Shown here: positions 1-9,195 of the stretch, one piece after another
How positions within the stretch are numbered: position 1 is the stretch's first letter
Layout: every line of letters begins with the position of its first letter
NCBI GenBank assembly: GCA_041190985.1
Contig: JBEEPT010000151.1
Coordinates: 1-45,034 of the forward strand
Source of the DNA: Malikia sp041190985
GTDB lineage: Bacteria; Pseudomonadota; Gammaproteobacteria; Burkholderiales; Burkholderiaceae_C
Direction: 5' to 3'
DNA length: 45,034 nt
Notes under the pieces: generated by a model
What the model was told of the DNA's origin: nothing
Seen by the model: only the letters and a program-made list of their open reading frames with translations
Database searches by the model: none
Position numbers and translations under genes: made by a program

Positions 1-142
1 TGAAGCGGTGCAGCGCGAAGCGGTCCTCGTGCGAGTACACCGCCACCGTGCGCAGCCCCATCTCGGTGGCCGCGCGCATCACCCGGATCGCGATCTCGCC
101 CCGGTTGGCGACGAGCAGGGAACGGACGGATCGATTTTTCAT
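1..142 (-). CDS. pyc: Pyruvate carboxylase, N-terminal fragment (runs off the window)
   Basis: The first 47 residues of a leftward gene are present. They show the opening of a biotin carboxylase domain (LLVANRGEIAIRVMRAA) followed by SHEDRFALHRF, a stretch typical of pyruvate carboxylase rather than acetyl-CoA or propionyl-CoA carboxylase. The enzyme carboxylates pyruvate to oxaloacetate using ATP, bicarbonate and biotin, in the cytoplasm. An in-frame ATG three codons upstream (position 151) is an alternative start; neither start has a clear Shine-Dalgarno sequence. The gene is divergent from the lactate operon, which makes metabolic sense because LutABC turns lactate into pyruvate. The rest of the gene lies outside the window, so full length and the biotin carrier domain cannot be checked. 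Confidence 0.8.
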   Translation of the reverse strand, partial: MKNRSVRSLLVANRGEIAIRVMRAATEMGLRTVAVYSHEDRFALHRF

Positions 143-151
143 GTGACTCAT

Positions 152-476
152 CAAGGGTTGCAGTGGAATCTGCCCGGCCGGCTCCCTTGTGGGGAACAGA
201 CCTGAAGGGCAAGTTGGTACAGATTGGGACTGCGCAATTGAACCAGTCCGAGCCCTGCCCCGGAAGCTGCGGGACACCGCAATCAGGGTAAACCCGCACT
301 GAAACCTTTTGCCCGTACCTTCAATAAATGTTGTTTGCCATCCGGTTGGCTATCGCCGAGGATTCACCACCCTGACGCCCACCGGCGGGATCTCCGCCTC
401 CCTGATTCCAGCTACCAACTATTGGCCTGCAAGCGGCTTCTCGCGAGCCGAACGGCCAGACACCAAGGAGAAATGA
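152..476. other. Divergent intergenic region between pyc and lldP
   Basis: No convincing coding sequence is present in these 325 bases. The region must hold the promoters of pyc (left) and lldP (right). A Shine-Dalgarno sequence AAGGAG (465-470) sits 6 bases before the lldP ATG at 477. I looked for a GntR/LldR-type palindrome and a sigma-70 promoter with normal spacing and found nothing I would defend. Confidence 0.6.
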
Positions 477-2135
<1,659 letters not shown>

Positions 2136-2171
2136 AACTTGACCCTCCAGCCAACAGAAAGTGCAGAGAAG

Positions 2172-2960
2172 ATGAGCCCCACCCCTGTCAAAACCAACAG
2201 GCCCCCATCCCCCCGGGTGGCGCTGTTCGTGACTTGCCTGGTCGACACGATCCGGCCCAACATCGGGTTCTCGACCCTGCAGTTGCTGGAAGAAGCCGGC
2301 TGCCGGGTCGAGGTGCCCGGCGCGCAGACCTGCTGCGGCCAGCCCGCCTTCAACAGCGGCGATACCCGGGACACGGCCAAGCTGGCGCGGCGCTTCATCG
2401 AGATCTTCGAGCCCTACGACTATGTCGTGGCGCCCTCGGGCTCCTGCATCGGCATGGTGAAGGCCCATTATCCCGAGGCACTGGCCGATGATCCCGCCTG
2501 GGCCGAGCGCGCCAAACGCCTGGCCGAGCGCTGCTTCGAGCTGACCAGCTTCCTGGTCGACGTGAGGGACTTTCGGCCCGCCGGTCGCGCCTTCCCGGCC
2601 ACGGTCACCTACCACGACAGCTGCTCCGGCCTGCGCGAGCTCGGCGTCTTTGCCCAGCCGCGCAAGCTGCTGTCGGCTGTCGACCAGCTGGACATGGTGC
2701 CGCTGGAAGGCAACGATGTCTGCTGCGGCTTCGGTGGTACCTTCTGCGTCAAGTACCCGGCGATCTCCAACGCGGTGGTCGGCGAGAAGGCGACCGCGAT
2801 CGAGCGCAGCGGGGCCCAGGTCCTGCTCGGCGGCGACCTCGGCTGCCTGATGAACATGGCCGGCAAGCTGCAGCGCCAGGGTTCGCAGGTGCGCGTCTAC
2901 CACACCGCCGAGGTGCTGGCCGGCAAGGCCGAAGTCCCTCCCATCGCCCCCAGAAAGTGA
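2172..2960 (+). CDS. lutA: L-lactate utilisation protein LutA (LldE), cysteine-rich Fe-S subunit
   Basis: LutA is one of three cytoplasmic subunits of the LutABC (LldEFG) iron-sulfur complex that oxidises L-lactate to pyruvate. The protein has two CCG-type cysteine-rich motifs, TCCGQPAFNSG near residue 50 and VCCGFGGTFC near residue 190, of the kind found in heterodisulfide-reductase-type subunits. Length (262 residues) is slightly above the usual 240 because of a short proline-rich N-terminus. I chose the ATG at 2172, which follows a purine-rich AGAGAAG; a TTG at 2139 would add 11 residues but has no ribosome-binding site. Seven bases separate it from lutB. Confidence 0.9.
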   Translation: MSPTPVKTNRPPSPRVALFVTCLVDTIRPNIGFSTLQLLEEAGCRVEVPGAQTCCGQPAFNSGDTRDTAKLARRFIEIFEPYDYVVAPSGSCIGMVKAHYPEALADDPAWAERAKRLAERCFELTSFLVDVRDFRPAGRAFPATVTYHDSCSGLRELGVFAQPRKLLSAVDQLDMVPLEGNDVCCGFGGTFCVKYPAISNAVVGEKATAIERSGAQVLLGGDLGCLMNMAGKLQRQGSQVRVYHTAEVLAGKAEVPPIAPRK

Positions 2961-2967
2961 GGACCCG

Positions 2968-4383
2968 ATGCAGACTTCGGTGATTTCCTTCCATGACCGG
3001 GCGCAGGCGGCGCTGGACGATCCGACGCTGAAGCTGGCGATCGACCGCACCACCGGCAACGCCGAGAAGAAGCGCGCCGCGGCGGTGGCGGCCTTCCCGC
3101 AGTTCGAGACCGCGCGTGACCTGGGCCAGCGCATCAAGGACCATGTGGTGGCCAACCTGGACCACTACCTGCTGGAGTTCGAGCGCAATGCCACCGCCTC
3201 GGGCGCCAAGGTGCACTGGGCCGCGACGGCCGAGGAAGCCTCGCGCATCGTGGTCGAGCTGTGCCAGCAGGCCAAGGCCAAGCGGGTGACGCGGGTCAAG
3301 TCGATGCTGGGCGAGGAAATCGGCCTGCCGCATGCGCTCGACGAGGCCGGCTTCGAGCGCTACGAGACCGACCTGGCCGAGCACATCGTGCAACTGGCCG
3401 GCGACCGGCCCTCGCACATCATCTGGCCGTCGATGCACCGCACCCGCGAGCAGGTGTCGGCGCTGTTCAAGCAGTCGCACCGCGAGCCGCACCATGAGGA
3501 GACCATCGAGGCGATGGTCGAGAGCGCGCGCCGCGAGCTGCGCGACAAGTTCCTGAGCGCCGACGTGGCGATCTCGGGGGCCAACTTCCTGCTGGCCGAC
3601 ACCGGTGCCACCTGCACGGTCACCAACGAAGGCAACGCCGAACTGACCACCTCGCCGCCGCGCGTGCACATCGTCACCGCCGGCATCGAGAAGCTGGTGC
3701 CCAGCCTGTCGCACGCCTTTGCCATGCTGCGCCTGCTGGTGCGCTCGGCCACCGGCGCCGAAGTCACCCAGTACACCACCTTCCACTGCGGCCCCAGGCG
3801 CCCCGGCGACCTGGACGGACCAGAGGAATTCCACATCGTGCTGGTCGACAACGGGCGCACCAAGATGCTGGCCGATGCGAGCCTGCGCGAGATGCTGCGC
3901 TGCATCCGCTGCGGCGCCTGCATGAACCACTGCGTGGTGTTCCGCCAGCTCGGCGGCCATGCCTACGGCGGCACCTACCCCGGCCCGATGGGCGCCGTGC
4001 TGACCCCGGTCTTCGACGGCCTGGAGCAATCGCGCGACCTGGCCCATGCCTGCACGCTGAACGGCAAATGCCAGGAAGTCTGCCCGGTGAAGATTCCGTT
4101 GCCGACCTTGCTGCGCGGCTGGCGCGACCGCTCCTGGCGCGACGGGCTGGAGCCGACCTCGACCCGGATCGGGCTCGGCCTCTACACCTTCGTCGCGTCC
4201 CGACCCTGGCTGTACCGGCTCGGCCAGGGCCTGGCAGTGCGCGCCATGCGCCTGTTCGGCCGCAATGGCTGGATCAGCAGCATGCCCGGCCTGGGCGCCT
4301 GGACCCGGCACCGCGACTTCCCGGTCCCCGAGGCGAGCAGCTTCATGGCCCAGTACCAGCGCCGCCAAGGACAATCATCATGA
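2968..4383 (+). CDS. lutB: L-lactate utilisation iron-sulfur protein LutB (LldF)
   Basis: This 471-residue protein is the large electron-carrying subunit of the lactate oxidation complex. The N-terminal two thirds form the LutB/LUD-type domain. The C-terminal third carries two [4Fe-4S] motifs: CIRCGACMNHC (about residues 312-322) and CTLNGKCQEVCPV (about 363-375). The length matches the family. The start at 2968 follows a GTGAGGA purine stretch after the lutA stop. Its last codons overlap lutC by four bases (ATGA), which suggests translational coupling and equal stoichiometry. Confidence 0.93.
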   Translation: MQTSVISFHDRAQAALDDPTLKLAIDRTTGNAEKKRAAAVAAFPQFETARDLGQRIKDHVVANLDHYLLEFERNATASGAKVHWAATAEEASRIVVELCQQAKAKRVTRVKSMLGEEIGLPHALDEAGFERYETDLAEHIVQLAGDRPSHIIWPSMHRTREQVSALFKQSHREPHHEETIEAMVESARRELRDKFLSADVAISGANFLLADTGATCTVTNEGNAELTTSPPRVHIVTAGIEKLVPSLSHAFAMLRLLVRSATGAEVTQYTTFHCGPRRPGDLDGPEEFHIVLVDNGRTKMLADASLREMLRCIRCGACMNHCVVFRQLGGHAYGGTYPGPMGAVLTPVFDGLEQSRDLAHACTLNGKCQEVCPVKIPLPTLLRGWRDRSWRDGLEPTSTRIGLGLYTFVASRPWLYRLGQGLAVRAMRLFGRNGWISSMPGLGAWTRHRDFPVPEASSFMAQYQRRQGQSS

Positions 4384-5048
4384 GCAATACCCGCGAAGCC
4401 ATTCTGAACAAGGTCCGCGCTGCACTGGGCAATCGCGGCATCGATGCAGCCAGCGTGCGCAGCGCCGCGCAGACCTTGCTGGCAGAACCGAACGCCACCC
4501 GCCCCGCGCCCGGCGCGGGCAGCCTGGCCGACCGCTTCATCGAGAAAGTCACCTCGCCGCGGGTGGCGGCCACGGTGAGCCGGCTGTCATCGATGGCGGC
4601 AGTGCCGGCGGCGGTGAGCGACTACCTGACCGCCAAGGGCCTGCCCTTGTCGATCGCCCTGCAGCCGAATGCCGTGCTGCGGATGCTGAACTGGTCGGCC
4701 TTCGAGGTGCACGAGACGGTCGCGGCCAAGGAGCCGGTCGCCGTCGGCATCGCGCGCTGGGGCATCGCCGAGACCGGCTCGCTGGTGTTCCATTCGGGAC
4801 CGGACCTGGCCGTGCTGGGCAACTTCCTGCCGCTGCACCACCTGGTCGTGCTGCCGGGCGACAAGCTGCTGCCCTATCTGGATGACTACGCCGCCCTGGT
4901 GGCGGGCCAGCCCATGCCGCGCAACCTGAACCTGATCACCGGCGCCAGCGGCACGACCGACATCGAGGGCAGCCTGGTGCTGGGCGCGCATGGGCCCCGC
5001 TATCTGCATGTGATCGTGGTCGAGGCCGGCTGGATTCCGCCGGCCTGA
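4380..5048 (+). CDS. lutC: L-lactate utilisation protein LutC (LldG)
   Basis: LutC is the third subunit of the lactate oxidation complex, a member of the LUD domain family without its own Fe-S cysteines. The 222-residue sequence has the family landmarks GIAETGSLVFHSG near residue 125 and ITGASGTTDIEGSLVLGAHG near residue 190. The ATG at 4380 overlaps the lutB TGA. It is the last gene of lldP-lutABC; downstream is a convergent LysR gene. The usual LutR (GntR) regulator is not in the window. Confidence 0.9.
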   Translation: MSNTREAILNKVRAALGNRGIDAASVRSAAQTLLAEPNATRPAPGAGSLADRFIEKVTSPRVAATVSRLSSMAAVPAAVSDYLTAKGLPLSIALQPNAVLRMLNWSAFEVHETVAAKEPVAVGIARWGIAETGSLVFHSGPDLAVLGNFLPLHHLVVLPGDKLLPYLDDYAALVAGQPMPRNLNLITGASGTTDIEGSLVLGAHGPRYLHVIVVEAGWIPPA

Positions 5049-5055
5049 ATCCCCA

Positions 5056-5073
5056 CCTGAGCAGACGCTCAGG
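5056..5073 (+). terminator. Short hairpin between convergent lutC and LysR gene
   Basis: CCTGAGC-agac-GCTCAGG is a perfect 7-bp stem with a 4-base loop, right after the lutC stop and overlapping the stop codon of the convergent LysR gene. There is no clear T-run on either side, so it may be a weak or bidirectional terminator. Confidence 0.35.
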
Positions 5074-5938
5074 CAAACGTGGTCCGCAGCCAGTCCAGGA
5101 AAGCCCCGACTTCAGGACGCTGCGCCACCTCGCGGTCGGCCAAAGCGTAGTAAGTGCTTTCCGAATGAACTGCGACGTCAAAAAGCGCGACGAGTTGCCC
5201 AGTTTCCTGCCAGTGCTGTGCCAGACGGCTTGGGCAGATTGCCACCCCCAGGCCGCTCGCAGCGGCTTCAAGCAGGAAGCCCAGCTCGGTGAACATCGGG
5301 CCCCGCACGGGCTCGCGCGCCTCGAGCCCGGCTGCCGTCAGCCAAGGCAGCCATGGCACGAGCGGCGAGCGCAGCAGTTCGGCCTGCGCGAGGTCAGCCG
5401 GGCGGTTCAATGGCCGCCGTGCCAAATAGCCCGGGGCGGCCAATATCAGCAGCTGGTCATCGAAAAGCTTGATCGCAAGTCGACCGTCAAAAGGCGGCTT
5501 GCCAAAGCGGATGTCGACGTCATGGCGTTCGTGCTGGTCCTGCATGGGCGCGGCCACTGCCAGCTGGATATCGATGTCAGGCCATTCCTGATAGAACTCG
5601 GGCAGGTGCGGGATCAGCAGATTGCGCGCGAAAGTCGGTGGCGAGCCGACTGTCAGCCGCATGCCCTGGGGTTCAGTGTTGAACAGCAGCGACAGCTTGT
5701 CGAAGGATTCACGCACACCCTGCAGCGTGCGCTGCCCGGTCGGACTCAGGCGCACGCCGTTCGGTGATCGGTCGAACAATTGCTCGCCCAGCAATCCCTC
5801 CAGTTGCCGGATGCGGTGGCTGACCGCGCTGGGCGTGATGCACAGCTCGGCAGCTGCCTGGGCAAAACCACCGAGTCGGGCCGCACTCTCGAAGGCTGCA
5901 AGGGCGTGAATGGGGGGGAGGCGATTCAAGCGGGCCAT
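5069..5938 (-). CDS. LysR-family regulator, GcvA-like
   Basis: This 289-residue DNA-binding regulator has an N-terminal winged helix-turn-helix beginning LPPIHALAAFESAARLGGF and continuing with ITPSAVSHRIRQLE, a pattern typical of the GcvA subgroup, followed by a substrate-binding-like effector domain from about residue 90. I chose the ATG at 5938 because the conserved N-terminus begins there; an upstream start at 6013 would add 25 unconserved residues. It faces lutC. There is no divergent target gene next to it: upstream is an IS701 relic. Its target and ligand cannot be told. Control of the lactate operon is possible but unsupported. Confidence 0.85.
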   Translation of the reverse strand: MARLNRLPPIHALAAFESAARLGGFAQAAAELCITPSAVSHRIRQLEGLLGEQLFDRSPNGVRLSPTGQRTLQGVRESFDKLSLLFNTEPQGMRLTVGSPPTFARNLLIPHLPEFYQEWPDIDIQLAVAAPMQDQHERHDVDIRFGKPPFDGRLAIKLFDDQLLILAAPGYLARRPLNRPADLAQAELLRSPLVPWLPWLTAAGLEAREPVRGPMFTELGFLLEAAASGLGVAICPSRLAQHWQETGQLVALFDVAVHSESTYYALADREVAQRPEVGAFLDWLRTTFA

Positions 5939-6084
5939 GGCAGTTTTTGTATTCGATCTATGGAGTGAGAGAGCCAGATGAACACGCCGACGCGTCGGCT
6001 CCAGCCGTGCCAAGTGTATGGGTTATCGACCAGCGTCGACGAAGACGGTCTTGTGGTCTCGCTATATCCGACGCGCGCTTATTG

Positions 6085-6352
6085 CTACAGCCGTAATTTC
6101 AAGAGGGGGGAACGAAGCCGCCTGCGGCGGCAGTGGCACTGGCGGGCGCGGTACTGATTCCGGCGTCTCCAACTCGCCTCGTGCAGTGCGTGTTTCATGC
6201 CATGATGACCCGGCCACACCAAGTGCGTCAGCCATCTTGCGCAGGACCGCCAAGCTGCGCTGCCAGCAGGGCTCCGAGCGCCTGAACAGGCCACCCAGAC
6301 GCCCGAGCACCAACTCCAACTCCCGCGGCCAATCCTCGACCGTCAACCGCAT
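6085..6352 (-). pseudogene. IS701-like transposase relic (both ends, middle deleted)
   Basis: Read leftward, frame one from 6352 gives MRLTVEDWPRELELVLGRL followed by GGLFRRSEP, which resembles the N-terminus of IS701-family transposases. Shortly afterwards SLAVLRKM runs into a second frame reading LTHLVWPGHHGMKHALHEAS then WRRRNQYRARQCHCRRR, which resembles the conserved C-terminus of the same family. The roughly 300-residue core, including the catalytic acidic residues, is missing and the two ends are joined with a frameshift. It is a dead fragment. Identification is from recall of the family pattern. Confidence 0.5.
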
Positions 6353-6516
6353 CCGCCTGCCCCCGCTTCCATCAAGGGCAGCCTCATCATCTACGGCTGT
6401 ATTACCCACACGGACGCAGATCCCGGAAGCTTGCCGCGGCTCGGTCGGCCCCCAAACTGGGCATTTATGCAACGCAGCCGATGGACGACAAAGTTCGGCA
6501 TGTTCGTTTTTCCTCA

Positions 6517-6533
6517 GAGCGTGTTCAAAGTCT
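6517..6533 (+). repeat. Left terminal inverted repeat of IS5-type element
   Basis: GAGCGTGTTCAAAGTCT (extended by one base on the left, AGAGCG..., at 6516) is the exact reverse complement of 9179-9195/9196. It is preceded by TCA (6514-6516), and the right copy is followed by TCA (9196-9198). A 17-18-bp perfect inverted match at these two positions is unlikely by chance. Confidence 0.75.
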
Positions 6534-6582
6534 CCGCGCTGTGCGAAGCTCGGGTCAGTTCATTTCAGCTCAGTTCGGCCAT

Positions 6583-6600
6583 ATACTACCCCCCAGTACT
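6583..6600 (+). promoter_or_regulatory. FrmR operator candidate
   Basis: ATACTACCCCCCAGTACT contains the inverted half-sites TACT and AGTA around a run of six C. This is the layout of operators for the CsoR/RcnR/FrmR family (AT-rich arms around a G/C tract). It ends 16 bases before the frmR ATG, where repressor binding would block the promoter of the whole frmRAB unit. Confidence 0.7.
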
Positions 6601-6616
6601 AACACAAGCCGCTGCC

Positions 6617-6892
6617 ATGCCCCATTCCCCACAGGAAAAGAAACGCGTCATTACCAGGCTGCGCCGTATCCGTGGACAGGCAGAGGCCCTGGAACGCGCC
6701 GTGGAGGCCGGCACTGACTGCGGATCGCTGCTGCAGCAGCTCGCGGCCCTGCGGGGCGCGGCCAACGGGCTGATGGCCGAGGTGCTCGACAGCCACCTGC
6801 GCGAGACCTTTGGCACAGCCCAGGACGCCAAACCCGGCATGGAGGCCGAAATCGAGCAACTCATGCGCCTGGTGCGCTCCTACCTGAAGTGA
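6617..6892 (+). CDS. frmR: Formaldehyde-responsive repressor FrmR
   Basis: This 91-residue protein is the same length as E. coli FrmR and follows it closely: MPHSPQEKK at the N-terminus, RLRRIRGQ, then LRGAANGLMAEVLDSH. It belongs to the DUF156 (CsoR/RcnR) all-helical repressor family. Pro2 and Cys35, the residues known to react with formaldehyde in FrmR, are both present. I chose the ATG at 6617 because it gives the Pro2 start; longer upstream starts would bury that residue and run through the operator. It leads frmA by 76 bases, so autoregulation of the operon is expected. Confidence 0.9.
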   Translation: MPHSPQEKKRVITRLRRIRGQAEALERAVEAGTDCGSLLQQLAALRGAANGLMAEVLDSHLRETFGTAQDAKPGMEAEIEQLMRLVRSYLK

Positions 6893-6968
6893 GCCGCACC
6901 GACGGGCCTGGCATCCATGGCCCGGTCCATTTCACATTTCGCCACTTACCTCTTTTCGGAGACCGTTC

Positions 6969-8081
6969 ATGAAATCCCGAGCCGCCGTGGCCTTCAAGGC
7001 CGGAGAACCCCTGCAGATCGTCGAGATCGACGTGGCACCGCCCAAAAAGGGCGAAGTGCTGGTCAGGATCACGCACACCGGCGTCTGTCACACCGACGCC
7101 TTCACGCTCTCGGGCGACGACCCCGAAGGCATCTTCCCGGCCGTGCTGGGACATGAAGGCGCGGGCATCGTGGTCGAAGTGGGCGAAGGCGTCACCAGCG
7201 TCAAGCCGGGCGACCATGTGATCCCGCTCTACACCGCCGAGTGCGGCGAGTGCCTGTTCTGCAAGAGCGGCAAGACCAACCTGTGCGTGGCCGTGCGCGC
7301 CACGCAAGGCAAGGGCGTGATGCCCGACGGCACCACGCGCTTCTCGTACAACGGCCAGCCGATCTACCACTACATGGGCTGCTCGACCTTCAGCGAATAC
7401 ACCGTGGTGGCCGAGGTGTCGCTGGCCAAGGTCCACCCCGACGCCAATCCGGAGCAGGTCTGCCTGCTGGGCTGCGGCGTGACCACCGGCCTGGGTGCGG
7501 TCAAGAACACCGCCAAGGTGCAGGAGGGCGACACGGTCGCCGTGTTCGGCCTCGGCGGCATCGGCCTGGCCGTGATCCAGGGCGCCCAGCTGGCCAAGGC
7601 CGGTCGCATCATCGCCATCGACACCAACCCGGCCAAGTTCGACCTGGCGCGCACCTTCGGCGCCACCGATTGCGTCAATCCCAAGGACCATGACAAGCCG
7701 ATCCAGCAGGTCATCGTCGAGATGACGGGCTGGGGCGTGGACCACAGCTTCGAATGCATCGGCAACGTCAACGTGATGCGCGCGGCGCTGGAATGCGCGC
7801 ACCGCGGCTGGGGCCAGTCGGTCATCATCGGCGTGGCGGGCGCAGGGCAGGAAATCTCCACCCGTCCGTTCCAGCTCGTGACCGGCCGCAAATGGATGGG
7901 CACCGCCTTTGGCGGCGTCAAGGGCCGCACGCAACTGCCCGGCATGGTGGAGGACGCGATGGCTGGCCGCATCCAGCTCGCGCCCTTCGTCACCCATACC
8001 ATGCCGCTGACCGAGATCAACGAGGCCTTCGACCTGATGCACGAGGGCAAGTCGATCCGCTCCGTGGTCCGCTACGGTTGA
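6969..8081 (+). CDS. frmA: S-(hydroxymethyl)glutathione dehydrogenase (class III alcohol dehydrogenase)
   Basis: FrmA oxidises the spontaneous adduct of formaldehyde and glutathione to S-formylglutathione with NAD+ in the cytoplasm. The 370-residue length is standard. Catalytic zinc ligands are visible in GVCHTDAF (Cys, residue ~39) and LGHEGAG (His-Glu, ~60), and the four-cysteine structural zinc site in CGECLFCKSGKTNLC (~90-104). The Rossmann motif GLGGIGLAVIQGA lies near residue 195. The start at 6969 follows TCGGAGA. The product is handed to FrmB, encoded 8 bases downstream. Confidence 0.95.
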   Translation: MKSRAAVAFKAGEPLQIVEIDVAPPKKGEVLVRITHTGVCHTDAFTLSGDDPEGIFPAVLGHEGAGIVVEVGEGVTSVKPGDHVIPLYTAECGECLFCKSGKTNLCVAVRATQGKGVMPDGTTRFSYNGQPIYHYMGCSTFSEYTVVAEVSLAKVHPDANPEQVCLLGCGVTTGLGAVKNTAKVQEGDTVAVFGLGGIGLAVIQGAQLAKAGRIIAIDTNPAKFDLARTFGATDCVNPKDHDKPIQQVIVEMTGWGVDHSFECIGNVNVMRAALECAHRGWGQSVIIGVAGAGQEISTRPFQLVTGRKWMGTAFGGVKGRTQLPGMVEDAMAGRIQLAPFVTHTMPLTEINEAFDLMHEGKSIRSVVRYG

Positions 8082-8089
8082 ACGCCGCC

Positions 8090-8923
8090 ATGGAACGCAT
8101 CGAACACCACGCCAGCTTCGGCGGGCGCCAGGAGGTGTGGAAACACGCCTCCAGCACCCTGGGCTGCGAGATGCGCCTGGCGGTCTACCTGCCGCCCGCC
8201 GCGCTCGCAGGCCAGCCCTGCCCGGTGCTGTACTGGCTCTCGGGCCTGACCTGCACCGAGCAGAACTTCATCACCAAGGCCGGCGCGCAGCAGCATGCCG
8301 CGCGCCACCAGCTGATCGTGGTCGCCCCCGACACCAGCCCGCGCGGCGAAGCCGTCGCCAACGACCCGGCCTACGACCTGGGCCAGGGCGCGGGCTTCTA
8401 CGTCAATGCCACCCAGGCCCCCTGGGCGCCGCATTACCGGATGCAGGACTATGTGGCCGACGAGCTGCCCGCGCTGGTCGAGTCGCACTTTCCCGCCACC
8501 GCTGCACGCGGCATTCTGGGCCACTCCATGGGCGGGCATGGCGCCATGGTGACGGCGCTGCGCCATCCGGGGCGCTACCGCAGCGTCTCGGCCTTCTCGC
8601 CGATCGTCGCGCCCAGCCTGGTGCCCTGGGGCCAGAAGGCGCTGGCCGCCTACCTGGGCGAAGACCGCAGCGGCTGGCAGGACTGGGACACGGTGGCACT
8701 GATCGCCAACGCGCCGCAGCGCCTGCCCCTGCTCGTGGATCAGGGCGAGGACGACGAGTTCCTGGCCACCCAGCTGCGCCCCGAACTGCTGGAAGCCGCC
8801 TGCCAGCAGGCCGGCCATCCGCTGACGCTGCGCCGCCATCCAGGCTACGACCACAGCTACTACTTCATCGCCAGCTTCCTGGCCGACCACTTCAGCCACC
8901 ACGCGAGCGCGCTGTACGCCTGA
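8090..8923 (+). CDS. frmB: S-formylglutathione hydrolase
   Basis: This 277-residue alpha/beta hydrolase (esterase D family) splits S-formylglutathione into formate and glutathione, completing the detoxification begun by FrmA. The nucleophile elbow GHSMGGHGA places Ser146; the catalytic His is in PGYDHSYYF near residue 260; the oxyanion region WLSGLTCTEQNF is conserved. Start at 8090, 8 bases after frmA, without a strong ribosome-binding site, so coupling with frmA is likely. The gene is also known as fghA. Immediately downstream the sequence enters an IS remnant. Confidence 0.93.
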   Translation: MERIEHHASFGGRQEVWKHASSTLGCEMRLAVYLPPAALAGQPCPVLYWLSGLTCTEQNFITKAGAQQHAARHQLIVVAPDTSPRGEAVANDPAYDLGQGAGFYVNATQAPWAPHYRMQDYVADELPALVESHFPATAARGILGHSMGGHGAMVTALRHPGRYRSVSAFSPIVAPSLVPWGQKALAAYLGEDRSGWQDWDTVALIANAPQRLPLLVDQGEDDEFLATQLRPELLEAACQQAGHPLTLRRHPGYDHSYYFIASFLADHFSHHASALYA

Positions 8924-9064
8924 GCAGAAAGTGCGGGGGCCTGGCATGGCTTGGTGAAGGGCGCGCTTCAGGGGGTCTTCACGACCACCTGCAAAATAGC
9001 ACGCTGTCGCCCACCTGCCCGACAAGCGGATCAGCAACCGCTAAAGGTTGATGCGATCTGGAGG

Positions 9065-9187
9065 ATGGCCGGAAGTGCCTGGCTGGACAAGAACAGGCGG
9101 CTGTGGAAGAACTGCGAGCGGCGGCTCAACACCAGCCTGCAGTTCGTCCATCTGGCCTTCTTGGCGCTCTTGCTCAGAAGACTTTGA
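9065..9187 (+). pseudogene. C-terminal remnant of an IS5-family transposase
   Basis: The last 40 codons read AWLDKNRRLWKNCERRLNTS then LQFVHLAFLALLLRRL and stop. This is the characteristic C-terminus of one IS5 subgroup (RRLWKNCE...SLQFVHLAF.ALLLRR). Recognisable homology starts about 9077; nothing transposase-like is seen upstream, so the DDE catalytic core is gone. The TGA at 9185-9187 lies inside the right inverted repeat. Confidence 0.7.
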
Positions 9188-9195
9188 ACACGCTC
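9179..9195 (-). repeat. Right terminal inverted repeat of IS5-type element
   Basis: AGACTTTGAACACGCTC is the exact reverse complement of 6517-6533. It contains the transposase stop codon and is directly followed by TCA (9196-9198), which is also the stop codon of the leftward MFS gene. Confidence 0.75.

Larger units (their letters stand above)
6517..9195. mobile_element. Candidate IS-bounded cassette carrying frmRAB
   Basis: The segment starts and ends with a perfect 17-bp inverted repeat (18 bp if one shared flank base is counted) and is flanked on both sides by TCA, which fits the 3-bp TNA target duplications of some IS5 subgroups. Inside the right end lies the last ~37 codons of an IS5-type transposase whose stop codon falls in the repeat, as in intact elements. 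The rest of the transposase is absent and frmR-frmA-frmB occupies the space. This looks like a mobile insertion cassette, a non-autonomous unit moved in trans. The alternative is two unrelated IS remnants. Confidence 0.5.

Noticed and set aside
200..330. Possible GntR/LldR-type palindrome (TTGGT ... ACCAG) before lldP
   Set aside because: The half-sites are too far apart and imperfect to support an operator.
6018..6602. Rightward 194-codon open frame between the LysR gene and frmR
   Set aside because: Low-complexity Ser/Arg/Pro sequence antisense to the IS701 relic and overlapping the inverted repeat and FrmR operator; no ribosome-binding site or recognisable product.
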